This document shows, piece after piece, positions 19,981-30,432 of a DNA stretch of 64,000 bases. The stretch spans positions 268,928 through 332,927 of the forward strand of contig JAJVDF010000191.1 in NCBI GenBank assembly GCA_022410635.1, written 5' to 3'. A program made the position numbers and the translations under genes. How positions within the stretch are numbered: the stretch's first letter is position 1; each line of letters begins with the position of its first letter. The notes beneath the pieces are model-generated. The model was not told where the DNA came from, made no database searches, and saw only the letters and a program-made list of their open reading frames with translations. Source of the stretch: Tretioscincus oriximinensis. Taxonomy: Eukaryota; Chordata; Lepidosauria; Squamata; Gymnophthalmidae.

Positions 19981-20364
19981 TCTGGGTGTAGCCGTAGTCT
20001 CATAACTGTTTGTTTTCCGCTACCGACAAGGTCTTTTATAATGTGTTTTCTCATAAAGTCAGGCTGCGATACCGAGAACCTCTGGGCATGCCAAGAACAT
20101 CTGGAACCAGCCTTGCAAACATAATGCATACAATTTCCTTTTGATGTCACTGGGCTTGTATTTTACGTTCCAGCCTTGGTTTTTGAGGACTGCAGGCTGC
20201 CAAAGGCTGGTTGTAAAATGTCGTTCATTCAGAGGAAATAAAGAAAAATCTATGCCCTCAATTCAAGAAGGCAGATTCTTTTCTTTAAAAATCCTTGTTT
20301 ATTGTAAGAACATACCAGCAAACCTAGAAAGAGAGGTTCTTCTCTCTCTTCCTTTCCTTCTTAC
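19981..20364. other. Unclassified DNA
   Basis: No repeat or coding domain recognised. Confidence 0.4.
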
Positions 20365-20752
20365 TAGGCTGACCAAATGACTCCTTTTGGAGGGTGTTGA
20401 AAACCTGGTTTTGGGGTGGAAATATAAATGGAAGGAAAGAAAGAAAGAAAGAAAGGAAAGAAAGAAAGAAAGAAAGACGGAGAAAGGAGGAAGGAAGGTA
20501 AGATGACCCCTTTTGGGGGGGTCTTGAAAACCCGGTTTTGGGGTACCTCCCATTTTTTTTCTGAGGAAATTAAAAAAAGAATCCTCAGCAAAAATCATTT
20601 TTTGAAAAAGATTTACCTCAGAAAATACCGGGAAGCACCCCAAAACCAGATTTCAACCCCCACCCCAAAAAGAGGTCATCTTACCTTCCTTCCTCCTTTC
20701 TCTGTCTTTCTTTCCTTTCTTTTTTTCTTTCCTTCTTTCCTTCCATTTATAT
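20365..20752. mobile_element. Palindromic hAT-like derivative with GAAA/GGAA arms
   Basis: It starts TAGGCTGACCAAATGACTCC (20365), then GTTGAAAACC and GGTTTTGGGGTGG. From 20422 to 20752 the DNA is a long palindrome with a centre near 20587-20591. The arms pair ATATAAATGGAAGGAA with TTCCTTCCATTTATAT, purine with pyrimidine tracts, AGATGACCCCTTTTGGGGGG with its complement, and GGTTTTGGGGTACCTCCC with GGGAAGCACCCCAAAACC. The arms are about 160 bp. The right side merges into an L2/SINE tail (GGCCTAAGGGCAG, minus). Confidence 0.8.
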
Positions 20753-20800
20753 TCTGCCCCAAACCCAAAGGCCTAAGGGCAGAAATAATCATAATAATAA
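20753..20800 (-). mobile_element. L2/Sauria SINE 3' tail remnant
   Basis: ATTCTGCCCCAAACCCAAAG, GCCTAAGGGCAG and AATAATCATAATAATAA are the reverse complement of the shared LINE/SINE tail (GCCCTGAGACCTTCGGGTAT). Confidence 0.6.
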
Positions 20801-21116
20801 GAAACTATTTAATTAGGGCACTTAAAAATAACAAAGTATCTGCAAGGAGAAGGTATAATTGACTCAGGCAGTTTATGTCTTCCCTACTTTCCTATGCAGT
20901 CCTAAAAGCAGCCTAAGGTCCCAAGGAGCAATCTGAGTCATTTCAGCCTCTCTCTGCCCCTTCCAACGTAGGGTGTGGCCTGACACAAGGCTTCTTTGCA
21001 TGAGAAATTATTGCCTCACGTGGTCAGTTCATTACAAGAATGATGATCACGCCATTTGTCCACAAGACGGAGGCAATGGTGTGAAAAATGTTTGGTGATT
21101 TCATGCCAGGGATATT
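20801..21116. other. Unclassified DNA
   Basis: No recognised element and no gene. Confidence 0.4.
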
Positions 21117-21172
21117 AGCTAGGTGCACACGATGACTTAAAAACTGCTACAATGCTATAATCTGGAATATAG
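21117..21172 (+). mobile_element. Fragment of inverted-repeat family 2
   Basis: TAGGTGCACACGATGACTTA, AAAACTGCTACAATGCTATA and TCTGGAATATAG match the terminal 55 bp of the family at 22425-22862, 26209-26622 and 62727-63390. It is truncated by the CR1 tail at 21173. Confidence 0.65.
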
Positions 21173-22385
21173 AACATAAGAACATAAGAAGAGNCATACT
21201 GGATTGGGCCAGAGCCCACCTAGTTCAGCATTCTATCTCACACAGAGGCCCACAAGATGGGCAGTCTGAACAGAGGAAAGCAAAATATGCTCCTGCTTAT
21301 GACTCCCTGCAAATGGCATTTCAGGAGTCCTGCCTGTTGTCCCATCCCAGAGGCAANATCCAGATATCCATCCTAGGACCCATTGATAACCTTGGTGTCC
21401 CTTAACCTGTCTAGTTCTGTCCTGAAGCTATCCAAGCTGTTAGCTACCACCACCTCTTCAGGAAGTAAATTCCACAGGCCGATGACCCTCTGGGTGAAAA
21501 AATACTTTCCTTTGTCTGTTCTCACTTTTCTGCCCATCCGTTTCAAGGAGGGCCCTCTGGTCCTTGTGTTGTGTGATAGAGAAAACATTTTTTCTCTTTT
21601 CACCCTGTCCATCCCATGCATGATTTTGTACACTTCAGTCAGATCACCTCTCAAACGTTGCCTTTCGATGCTGAAGAGGTGCTCCAGAGCCTTGATCATT
21701 CTTGTTGCCCTTTTCTGCACCTTCCCTCTTGAGATGTGGTGACCAGAATTGAACACATTATAAAGGACCTTGCTGGTAGCAAAAAATAAACAGTTATGAG
21801 ACTACAGCTACACCCAGTTATATTCCAAATGTGGCCTCACCAGAGATTTATAAAGCAAAACAACATTTGCTGACTTGTTTTCAATTCCTTTCCTAATTAT
21901 TCCCAACATGGAATTTGCCTTTTTTGCTGCTGCTGCTGCTGCTGCACACTGGGTTGACATCTTCATTGAATTGTCCACCAACACCCCAAGACCTTTTCTT
22001 GCTCGGTTACAGAAAGCTGAGTTCCCATCAGGTGGTAGGAGTAGTTGGGGTTCTTTGCTCCAATGTGCATGACCTTGCACTTGCTTAAACTGAAGTGCAT
22101 TTGCCACTTTGATGCCCTCCACCCAATTTCCATAGATCACTCTGGAGTGCCTTACAATCACTTTCAGTTTTCACTGCCCTGAACAGTTTAGTGTCATCAG
22201 CAAACTTGGCTACTTCACTATTTACCTCNGCATCCAGATCGTTTATGAATATATTGCAAAGCAAGGGTCCCAGTACAGACCTCTGAGGTACCCCACTTCT
22301 TACCTCTTTCCACTCAGAGAACTGTCCATTTAATACGACCCTCTGTTTTCTATCTTTTAGCCAGTTTCCAATCGAGAACAAAGTC
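21173..22385 (-). mobile_element. CR1 LINE, subfamily A, longest copy (1.2 kb)
   Basis: The minus-strand frames give [20 protein letters not shown], then [25 protein letters not shown] and FADDTKLF. These are the reverse transcriptase palm with the catalytic FADD. Next come LGVLVDNSMKMSTQCAAAA, SMLGIIRKGIENKSAN, LTEVYKIMHGMD, RKVRTDKGKYFFTQRVIGLW and the 3' UTR to 21173. A 60-bp break with no CR1 similarity lies at 21755-21815. The RT frame is interrupted by an unresolved base at 22230 and by frameshifts; the element is dead and 5'-truncated. Confidence 0.95.
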
Positions 22386-22424
22386 TGTCCTCTTATACCA
22401 TGAGTATCTCACATCTAATTTGTG

Positions 22425-22862
22425 CTCACGCATACAGTTACGAGAGTATAGGGGTTCTTCGGTCCGGTGCCTGAATATCTGAGCAATAGTTTATTCCGGG
22501 AAAACCGCGTTTATTGCGGGTCGACTACTGAAAAACACTTAGCACTTGTGCCCGGGACATCCTGATTGCGCTATGAACGGGGTAGAAAAATGTCATGTGC
22601 ACACAGCCATTATCCGTGTCGGAGGCTGCGTGCGCACAGCATATTTCTACCTCGGTCGGAGCGAGATGAGGAAGACTACAGCACATGTTTAAGTGTTTTT
22701 CAGCAGTCNTCCCGTAATAAACGCTTTCTTTCCCGGATTAAGCTATTTCTGGGGCATTGGCCACGGAATATACAGGTTTGGTGTGCACAGAAACACAATC
22801 GCTATATTCCAGAATATAGCTTTGTAGCGGTTTTTAATTCATGGTGTGCACGCAGCCAGAGT
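22425..22862. mobile_element. Inverted-repeat DNA element, family 2, full copy
   Basis: The two halves are inverted. CTGAATATCTGAGCAATAGT, TTATTCCGGG, CGTTTATTGCGGG and TGAAAAACACTTAGCAC (22473-22550) face TTTAAGTGTTTTTCAGCAG, CCCGTAATAAACGC and CCCGGATTAAGCTATTTCTG (22687-22757). The right end reads TATATTCCAGAATATAGCTT, then GTAGCGGTTTTTAATTCATG and GTGTGCACGCAGCC. An inner GTGCACACAG/CTGCGTGCGCACAG pair marks the hinge. No transposase is visible. The termini (GGCTGCGTGCACAC) resemble hAT-type MITEs, but no target duplication was confirmed. Confidence 0.7.
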
Positions 22863-23156
22863 TTAAAAGAGGCTTCACTCAGGCCCAGTAAATGAGTGCT
22901 GGTTTGTTTACTGATTCATAGGGCCCAAGCCCAAACAACAGAACTAAGTGCTCCTTGGCCAGATGTTGAGAAGATTCTAGAAGGGGACATGTGCTGTGAG
23001 GTGATTGGCCGGAGGCTCCTAAAGTCGTCTATAAAATAGCAGCATGCCAGCAGCTCACCACTCCAGTTCTGATTTAACTGCTTATTGAAGAGCTGTTCAG
23101 TAAATCATTTTCTTACCAATATTAACAGAATGGGAACAAGATGAGATCGTTTCTGT
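22863..23156. other. Unclassified DNA
   Basis: Nothing recognised. Confidence 0.4.
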
Positions 23157-23337
23157 GATGACCCCTTTTTNGGGGGGGTTGAAAACCCGTTTTTGTGGTG
23201 CCTCCTGTTTTTTTCTGAGGAAAAAAATTAAAAAACAAAATAATTTTTGAAAAAAACATTTCCTCAGAAAAAACTGGGAGGCACCCCAAAACTGGGTTTT
23301 CAACCCCCCAATAAAAGGGGGTCATCTGGTCAGCCTA
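23157..23337. mobile_element. Palindromic hAT-like derivative, 181 bp
   Basis: TGATGACCCC, GGGGGGGTTGAAAACCCG, TTTTTGTGGTGCCTCCTG and TTTTTTTCTGAGGAAA are followed by their inversion (TTTCCTCAGAAAAAACTGGG, AGGCACCCCAAAACTGGGTT, TTCAACCCCCC, GGGGGTCATCTGGTCAGCCT). The right terminus CTGGTCAGCCTA is intact; the left has lost its first 10 bases. The whole element is a self-complementary hairpin made only from the TAGGCTGACC end of the family. Confidence 0.85.
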
Positions 23338-24224
23338 TTATAAGCAAAAGACAGCGAGATGCACTACCCAGGCTGTATTTAGGCAAAATATAGCACGTGT
23401 AGTAGTAAGAAGATATTAATTTTTTTTATTGCTTTTATTAATATAAAACCCAAATTAGCTGAAGGAAGGGGGGGGAATAAAGTAAATAAATAAGTAAGTA
23501 AGTAAAGTGCAGCCCATGGGCAAAATACAGTCAAAATACAGGACTGGCACCACCGCAAAGAACTAATGGATGAAAGTCAGAAAATGTATAGATCAACATT
23601 GGAGTAATTAACTCTCTTTCTGTCCCTCTCTTTATCATCTTTCTTCCTCCCTCTCTTTTCCTCTTTCTTTATCATCACTATTTTATCATCTCTCTCTCTC
23701 ATTTTTTCAATACAATTTTATTATTTTATAACATTGCCACATATAAAACACATGACCCAACGTCAAGCACATAAGCCATCCTGTTGGAAGTTCTTATACA
23801 TTAAGAGAGCTGCCATTCGTGTTAGCGAGGGGAACATTTTAATAAATTTATTCTCCCAAGCGACTGGTGGCCAAGAATAGCAGCTGGTGGCTTGCGTGGT
23901 TTTGCCTGGAAAAACAGCCTCTTAAAGGCTCCNGGTCGTAAAGAACGGGCCGAGGGAACAATGTTTAAAGATCACAACATACCCCTCATAAGGTGCCACA
24001 TTTGTTACCCANGCCGCCTGACCTTTGCAGTCAAGGAGATCAATAACAGGGTAGTGAGAAATTGGAAGGAGGAAAAGGAGGTTTCTGTACACTTCCGATT
24101 TCCTCCAGGGACTTTTAATTCTTGTGTTTGTAGCACAACATTGTCTAAACGCATCACGAGTAGATTCTGAAGGCAACCTCAGCGTTGAGCAAAGAGGAGG
24201 AAGCAGCATTAGACAATATAAGGA
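23338..24224. other. Low-repeat DNA, no gene seen
   Basis: A G run and TAAG repeats lie at 23470-23505 and TTTATCATC/CTCTCT runs at 23625-23705. The segment 23810-24150 looks single-copy, but its 92- and 95-codon frames have no recognisable domain. Confidence 0.45.
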
Positions 24225-24275
24225 GAAAAATCACCTGGATCAGAGCAGAACCCATCTAGTCCACTCTCCTTTCAT
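24225..24275 (-). mobile_element. Short CR1 subfamily A 3' remnant
   Basis: CACCTGGATCAGAGCAGAAC and CCATCTAGTCCACTCTCCTT match the CR1-A 3' UTR only over about 50 bp. Confidence 0.45.
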
Positions 24276-25428
24276 TCAGATTTTTAATATATTATATATA
24301 CAAAATGGCAGAAAGGGTTTATCTGTGGAAAATCAATCTTAATTTTAGTTTCATAGCTTCATAATTTTTTTACCATCAACCATTTCTGTTTGCAGTCGCT
24401 TAACTTCTGCACTATTTTCTGTATTATTTGCTCTGCAGTTGAAAATATCGAGAGCAATCACACTGATTATATATTCACACATTTTCTGTATTGTCCATAC
24501 TGTACAATCTTTCCTCCCACATACAAGGACAGTTTGAGTGTAGGCTATTATATTATTTATCACTTTCCTTACCTCTACTAGCCAAATAGTATCCAAGTCT
24601 CCATGTAATGTGGCCACTCATTATTATTAATGATTTAATTTTAAATNTGTAATTGTGCCCATTTTACAGGAAACCCTAGTGTTGGGGAGGATAGAAATGT
24701 AAACAGACAAATAAATCTTTATAAAATTGATGCTGTCTTGGTTTATGCTGCATTGTGCTATTAAAAAACAATGCCTTTTTTCTGAGATATCCTTCCTTTG
24801 AAGTCGAACGATCGTCCTTGTAGGACGTATCTGGGTGCATCTGTGTTTGGATGTCAGACTAATCTAAAAAACCTGATTCCAATCAGTTTTATGGCAAAAT
24901 AATATTGGCTCTCTTAATACGCGTACCAAACTGATTTCTCACCCAATCCCCGTGCACACATGGAAAATATTTCCAAGCGTATCTGTCATTTGAAAGGAAT
25001 TCACTGACAGGGCATTCCAAGGTGATTCTCGAACGCTACATTTGGAAGATCACAGAACATTAACGTGGCAGGAGATGGAGGGGAAGGGCGTTGAAAAGTT
25101 ACCTGCCTCCACCTTCGCATGACTCAGTCTCTTTGCTGAGTCCTTAAGATTCATCTCACCAATCCGTTATCTTTCAAAGGAAGCTGAAAAATGTCATTTT
25201 CCAGATTGACATATTGGGAGATAAGCTGGACACAACCCTAGTGTTTGTTTGAATAGTGAGGAAAATAAAGACACATTTTTTGCCCGAGTTGTGATTGACT
25301 TCTGGTTGACTACAAAGTTGGGAAGCTGGTACAGCCATGATGGAGACGTAGAGTTGGGTTTTATACCCCACTTGTATCAATCTGTTGCTCCATACCGGAG
25401 ACAGTATCAAAAGATTCGTCCTATCAGC
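24276..25428. other. Low-repeat DNA, no gene seen
   Basis: AT-rich, single-copy-looking sequence. No domain was found in the 60-88 codon frames and no shared repeats were found. Confidence 0.45.
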
Positions 25429-25742
25429 TCTTGACACTCTTGGTGTCCGTGAACTTGTCCAATCCTTTCTTAAAGCTATCCATGCTGCTGATTACCATCC
25501 CCTCTTCTGGAAGTAAATTTCACAGACCGATGACCTTCTGGGTGAATAAAATACTTTCCTTTGTCTGCCCTTACATTTTGCCCATCATTTTCAAGGAATG
25601 GCCCCAGTCTGAATATTTTTTCTCTATTCAACCTATTCACCCCATGCCTGATTTTATACACTTCAATCAGATCACTCTTAACCACCATCTTCCAAGGCTG
25701 AAGAGGCCCAGACGTTATGGCCTGACTTCATAAGGGAGATGC
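25429..25742 (-). mobile_element. CR1 LINE 3' end, subfamily A, partial
   Basis: The landmarks are GAACTTGTCCAATCCTTTCT, TAAAGCTATCCATGCTGCTG, GGAAGTAAATTTCACAGACC and GAGGCCCAGACG. It is truncated at both ends; the 3' UTR beyond 25429 is missing. Confidence 0.88.
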
Positions 25743-25744
25743 TT

Positions 25745-25970
25745 CTGTTACAATCTTTTTTTCCACCCAAAAGCTTACATTTCTATCTTCCCCACCACAT
25801 TCCCATTTATCTAATTGCAATTTCTTGCTTTCAAATTGCTGGCTTGGCTAGAGCTAGGGCCAGTAAAGAGCGCTCACTCCTCTCCACAGCCAACACGGAA
25901 CATCGAACTTGGTATCTCTGCTGGAACACCAGGGCTCTTAACCGCTGTACCATTGTGCCTCTAAGCAGAG
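25745..25970 (-). mobile_element. tRNA-headed CTT-tail SINE (minus)
   Basis: Reverse landmarks: CACAATGGTACAGCGGTTAA (head), CGAAGTTCGATGTTCCGTGT, CTAGCCAAGCCAGCAATTTG and GTAAGCTTTTGGGTGG. The 3' tail is lost. It is a diverged variant with CTCTTTACTGGCCCTAGC in the middle. Confidence 0.78.
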
Positions 25971-26208
25971 TGCACAGTNTTTAACACCACAACACACAAA
26001 TGTATACAGAAAACATAAGAAGCTCCCACAGGCAATAACTAGAATAGATAATTATGACAATGGACATGAGTACGTTTGGATCAGTTGTATGCTACAACTT
26101 ATTTATCACTCTTTCCCTGCAAAAAATAGAACCTAGGCATTGCCTCATTACTTGACCTTTCTCAGCTATTCCAATTAACCTTTTCTGTGCTTATTTCTCC
26201 CTCCTGCA

Positions 26209-26622
26209 TATTTCTACCTCGATTGGAGCGAGTTGAGAACGAGTCCTGCACAAGGGTTAAGTGTTTTTCAGCAGTTGTCCCGCAATAAATGCCATTTTTC
26301 CCTGAATAAACTATTGCTGGGATATTCAGGCATTATTCCGGAGAACCTCCGTCCTCTCGCGGCCAACCCCCATCCTCTTCCAAGCATATGCGTGTGCACA
26401 AATTAGGTGCAAGAGGTTAAAACAAACGAGAACGCAGCAGTAGTTTCTAGTTGCTGCTGCAAAAATTCTCGGACTGCCCTGCCTCGAGATCAGTGAGCGA
26501 TATTACGGAACTGGGGCCCTGGTCACAGAATATACAGTTTTGGTGTGCACAGACACGCGATTGCTATATTCTGGAATATTGCTTTATAGCGGTTTTTCGG
26601 TCGTCGTGTGCACGCAGCCTTA
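26209..26622 (+). mobile_element. Inverted-repeat DNA element, family 2, half copy with insertion
   Basis: GCATATTTCTACCTCGATTG, AGTGTTTTTCAGCAGTTGTC, CCGCAATAAATGCC and ATAAACTATTGCTGGGATAT match 22638-22757. The right end (ACAGAATATACAGTTTTGGT, TATATTCTGGAATATTGCTT, GTGTGCACGCAGCC) matches 22765-22862. About 180 bp between them (26345-26520) has no match to the other copies. Confidence 0.7.
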
Positions 26623-27235
26623 ATTATGGTCCCAGCCCAGAGTCTGCAGCTCAGGGACTTCTGGTGGGTCAGACACTCAAGCCCAGCAGTATCCTTCTCA
26701 TCNAAATCCTCACTGAATAAGGAGGAGGGTGTGAAACAGAAGCAAAGCAAACCTGCACTGTTTGAAACTGTGTTATTCCAAGAAGTCTATCTCCATCTTG
26801 GTTTTCTTTTTTGCTTCCAAAGAGAAACATGAAAAAAGATTGTTTTGCAATCTTCATGCAAAACAGTTCCTGAGAAGATACAGTCTGTCCTTATAAACAT
26901 GCAAATGATATTACTGTGCTTTTTTTTTAAAAAAAAAGGGCATAAAAAACCTCTATCAGTTCCAAGCCCTCAGATGTATTTAATTTAAAGATTTCTATCT
27001 ACATATGACCTAATTTGAGTTCCCAAAACAGCTCCAGGGTAAAACACTGCAGAATAACAGTCCAGTTGTCTCTAAAAGTATAGTATCTATAAAGTGTTGA
27101 AAAAATATACAAGGATGAAGCAAGCAAAATACTTTTTAAATAGCCAGTGGCCAATGCATCTGATTATTTATGACGTTGATATAAAAACAGTGAAATCTTC
27201 TGGGTGCAAAGCATTAACATAGATGCAGGACAGCA
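26623..27235. other. Unclassified AT-rich DNA
   Basis: No gene or named repeat is visible. Confidence 0.4.
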
Positions 27236-27346
27236 AGTGGCCTAGAAAGCTTTAAAAATAGGCTAGAGGAATTTGTGGAGGTCAAATGCATCAATGGCTG
27301 CAAAAATGAATGCTTAGCTACTGCCTCCAGGATGGAGAAATGGGCC
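27236..27346 (+). mobile_element. CR1 subfamily A 3' fragment (plus)
   Basis: GTGGCCTAGAAAGCTTTAAA, GAGGAATTTGTGGAGGTCAA and TGCCTCCAGGATGGAGAAAT match the CR1-A terminal ORF/UTR. It is truncated by the minus-strand copy that follows. Confidence 0.75.
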
Positions 27347-27995
27347 AGAACATAAGAGGAGCCATGATGAATAAGGGCCACAGCCCTTCTAGTTCAGCCT
27401 TCTGTCTCATGCANTGGCCCACCAATTGCACCTGGACAATCAGGAACAGAAGAATGCAAAATCTTCACCTGTTCCCAATGCCCTGCAAATGGTATTTCAG
27501 GAATCNTGCCTGTTGCTCCATCCCAGAAGCAATATCAAGAGATCCATCTAGTAGCTATTTATACCCTTGCTGTCCATGAATTTGCCCAATCCTGTCTTAA
27601 TGCTATCCATGCTGTTAGCTAGCACCACCTCATCTGGAAGTGAATTCCATGGGCTGATGACCCTCTGGGATTCCTCACTCTTGTGCCCATCAGTTTCAAC
27701 GACTCCCACTAGTCTTAGTGTATGATAGAGAAAATGACTTTTCTATATGCACCTTATCCATCCCATGCATGATTTTATGCACTTCAATCAGATCGCCTCT
27801 TAAACGCCATCTTCTGAGGATGAAGAGGCCCAGACGTTGCAGCCNAATTTCATAAGATTCCACCCTCTTGATCATTCTTGTTGCCCTTTTTTGCACCTTC
27901 TCTAGTTCCACAATATCTTTTCTGAGAGGCGGAGACCAGAATTGCACAAGTATTCCAAACATGGATTTATAAAGAGGCAAAACATCACAAATATT
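27347..27995 (-). mobile_element. CR1 LINE 3' end, subfamily A
   Basis: The 3' terminus ACATAAGAGGAGCCATGATG starts at 27350. The minus frames give KVQKRATRMIKRVESYEI and LQRLGLFILRRWRLRGDLIE, then VHKIMHGMDKVH. It lies tail-to-tail with the plus-strand fragment at 27236. Unresolved bases are at 27415, 27506 and 27845. Confidence 0.92.
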
Positions 27996-28499
27996 CACCC
28001 AGTTCTTGTCTCTGTGTAGCTGTGCTTACAGCCACCACAGCACTATGGCACTACAGAAGGACAAGAAGCAGAAGACAATTCTGTTGTTTTCATAAGATAA
28101 TAGGCTGGTTGATCCGTAGCGGGCAGGTAATTTCCAGTGGTCTGCATTTGCTTCATTTAAGCTGTGAGCTTATTTTTTTCTGCAGTTCCTGAGTGGGGCT
28201 GGCCGTTGTGTCTTTTGACCTCTTTTCATCCCTTTCCACTGCAGGAAGAAAATGTAATATACCCAGCCCCTCTTCCAAAGCTTTTACGATACGGTATTGA
28301 GCTTTAACAGCGTGGGGGAGGCAGAAAAGACACAAGGCATCAAAGTATAGAAATACGAGTTGATGAGCAGAAAGAAAGCCACAGCGGATGCGAGTTTTAT
28401 TGATTACAGCTTGTCATTCTGTGCTCTTGGCAGCTTGTGAATTTATATTGTGCCTGAGCTTTTTGACGCTGGCATCCCACACTATGCCCTACGGAAATT
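27996..28499. other. Unclassified DNA, no gene seen
   Basis: Single-copy-looking, with no domain in the short frames. Confidence 0.4.
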
Positions 28500-28515
28500 T
28501 GGCAGCTTTGAATAA

Positions 28516-28637
28516 GAGGAGTTGGTGTTTATACCCCGCTTTTCTCAACCTGAAGAGATTCAAAGCAGCTTACGTGAACTTCTGTTCTTCTCTTCATAAT
28601 GGATACCTTATGAAGTAGGTGGGGCAGAGAGCGTCAA
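28516..28637 (-). mobile_element. Sauria-type SINE 3' fragment 1
   Basis: GTTTATACCCCGCTTTTCTC, CAAAGCAGCTTACGTGAACT, TCTTCTCTTCATAATGGATA and CTTATGAAGTAGGTGGGGC match the 3' half of the Sauria SINE in reverse. Confidence 0.8.
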
Positions 28638-28639
28638 AG

Positions 28640-28765
28640 AAGTGGAAGAAGATGGGTTGTTTTTTTATACCCCGCTTCTCTCAATCTGAAGAGTCTATGT
28701 GACCTTCTGGTCTTCTCTTCATAGCAGATACGTTGTGAAGTAGGTGAGGTTGAAAGAGCCCCAAA
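28640..28765 (-). mobile_element. Sauria-type SINE 3' fragment 2
   Basis: The same landmarks repeat (TTTTTATACCCCGCTTCTCT, TCTTCATAGCAGATACGTTG, TGAAGTAGGTGAGGTTGAAA). It is in direct orientation with fragments 1 and 3. Confidence 0.8.
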
Positions 28766-28807
28766 GAAGAAGAGTCCGTCCCAGAGCCCTTTGTGGGGTG
28801 GGCGTTG

Positions 28808-29012
28808 GTATAAATCAAATGGTAAAGTTTTTATGCTTTTCTCAACCTGAAGGGAATCAAAGAGGCTTACAAAACCTTCTGTTCTTCTCTTCACAACAGA
28901 CACCTTGTAAAGTAAGCAGGGCTGAGAGAGTTCTAAAGAACTGTGACTGGCCCAAGGTCACCCAGAAGGCTTCATGGGGGAGTGAAGAATTGAACCGGGA
29001 GGCTTCCAGACA
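28808..29012 (-). mobile_element. Sauria-type SINE fragment 3, with B-box region
   Basis: GCTTTTCTCAACCTGAAGGG, ACACCTTGTAAAGTAAGCAG, GAACTGTGACTGGCCCAAGG and AATTGAACCGGGAGG (B-box side) extend to GCTTCCAGA. The A-box end is missing. Confidence 0.82.
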
Positions 29013-29095
29013 AAATAATTGGATATTGTGGATTGAGGATATTGTATCTGTGGGAGTGGATATATCTGTGAAGATCTTATGGTATTTCTTGTGTG

Positions 29096-29398
29096 AAGAA
29101 GAAGAACTGGACTTTTATACCCCGCTTTTCTCACCCAAAGGAAGTCAAAGTGGCTTACAAGGTTATTTTTTGCCCGAAGACTTACATTCTCTCTTCCACA
29201 CCATGCTGTGGTGGTTCCCATTTATCTAATCACAGTCTGTTGCAATTTCTTGCAGTTCTTACTTTCAAATAGCTGGGTTGGCTAGAGCTGCAGTCTAGTA
29301 GAAGGCGCTCACCCCTCCCCACATCCGACGCAGGGCCTTGAAACCCGATCTCTCAGGTGAAAGACCAGTCCTTAACCGATTGAGCAATTCAGTCAGTT
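29096..29398 (-). mobile_element. tRNA-headed CTT-tail SINE (minus), nearly complete
   Basis: GAAGAAGAAC (reverse CTT tail), CTTTTATACCCCGCTTTTCT, TTTTGCCCGAAGACTTACAT, CAAATAGCTGGGTTGGCTAG and AAACCCGATCTCTCAGGTGA (B-box region) end at CCTTAACCGATTGAGCAATT (A-box region). It closes a run of four same-strand SINEs within 900 bp. Confidence 0.88.
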
Positions 29399-30254
29399 TG
29401 NTCCTGCTCTTAGAATGTTTTTTGTTGAGTTTGGTGAACCAGTTCTTAAACCACCTGAGCCCCTCCTCCCACAAGTTAAGATAGTGTTCCCGACTTAAAA
29501 TGGTTTAAGATGTCATTTCCGGTTGCTGCTTCCATTTTAATATGTTGTATAGAAGGGACTTAAATTTTACCATAAACCGATTTTTAATCTGATACAGTCT
29601 AAGAATTGGGTGAGAATTTGTGGAGCTGCTTTGAAGACTGAATTTCATTGCAAATACCTTTTGGGGGTGTTTCCAGATGAGATTTTCATCACACTATTTT
29701 GGTGTCATTATGGGGGATTTATCTCAGCTAATTTGAGTGATCTAGCAGCGCTAATGTTAGGAAGGTCCATTTTTACACTTTTCCCTCCTAGTCCTTTTAA
29801 GCTCATTTCAAAGTGCGACGTGTCAGCATCATGTAGATAAGACTGTGAGACCTTCCGGGAGCTCCAGACCTGCCTCACTATTCTTTCTGCAAGGCAGGGC
29901 ATGTAAAAGCTGTTTTCCCTGCTGAATTTAGATAGGAAAATACAGCATTTTTAAATTAAAAACCCTTTTAAGAGCCTCAGACCTTGAATGTTTAAAAAAA
30001 GGCTTTTTTCTCCTTTGTATTCACTCACCCAGTAATAAGTGGAGAGGCAGCAGCCAATGNCAGAATAGAAAGAGAGCTTCTTGTGAGCTGTATACTCTCA
30101 GTGCTTCATGGGATCTGTAGGCAGAATTCATGAGAAAGAGAAGGAGAAAGGGTAAGTTCTTTGTAGCGAGAATTTTAGAGATTTNGCTATGATGACTACT
30201 GTTTTGATATAGTCTTAATCTGACACGCAATCTAAGNACTAGATGAATATTTGT
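29399..30254. other. Low-repeat DNA, no gene seen
   Basis: TTAAA-rich single-copy-looking sequence. An imperfect direct similarity joins 29560-29630 and 30195-30260 (GATA-AGTCT-AAT; GGTGAGAATTTGTGG and GATGAATATTTGTTGG). No coding domain. Confidence 0.4.
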
Positions 30255-30372
30255 TGGGGTCCTTTGAAGCTCTCTCAGCCCCATCTACTTCACGAGGTCT
30301 TTGTTGTGAAAAGTAGAAAAGAATGATACACAAGTCGTTTTGAGCCCCTTTGAGTTGAGAAAAGTATAACAT
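30255..30372 (+). mobile_element. Sauria-type SINE 3' fragment (plus)
   Basis: TCCTTTGAAGCTCTCTCAGC, CCCATCTACTTCACGAGGTC and TTTGTTGTGAAAAGTAGAAA, then GTTTTGAGCCCCTTTGAGTT match the SINE body and 3' end. Confidence 0.75.
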
Positions 30373-30432
30373 AATCTTCTCTGTCTCGAAACCAAATCCT
30401 GCCGATCAACCCACAGCCTCTAGTTCCTTCTT

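Noticed and set aside
21173..22385. Active CR1 element
   Set aside because: The RT frame is interrupted, 5'-truncated and shifted; only a remnant.
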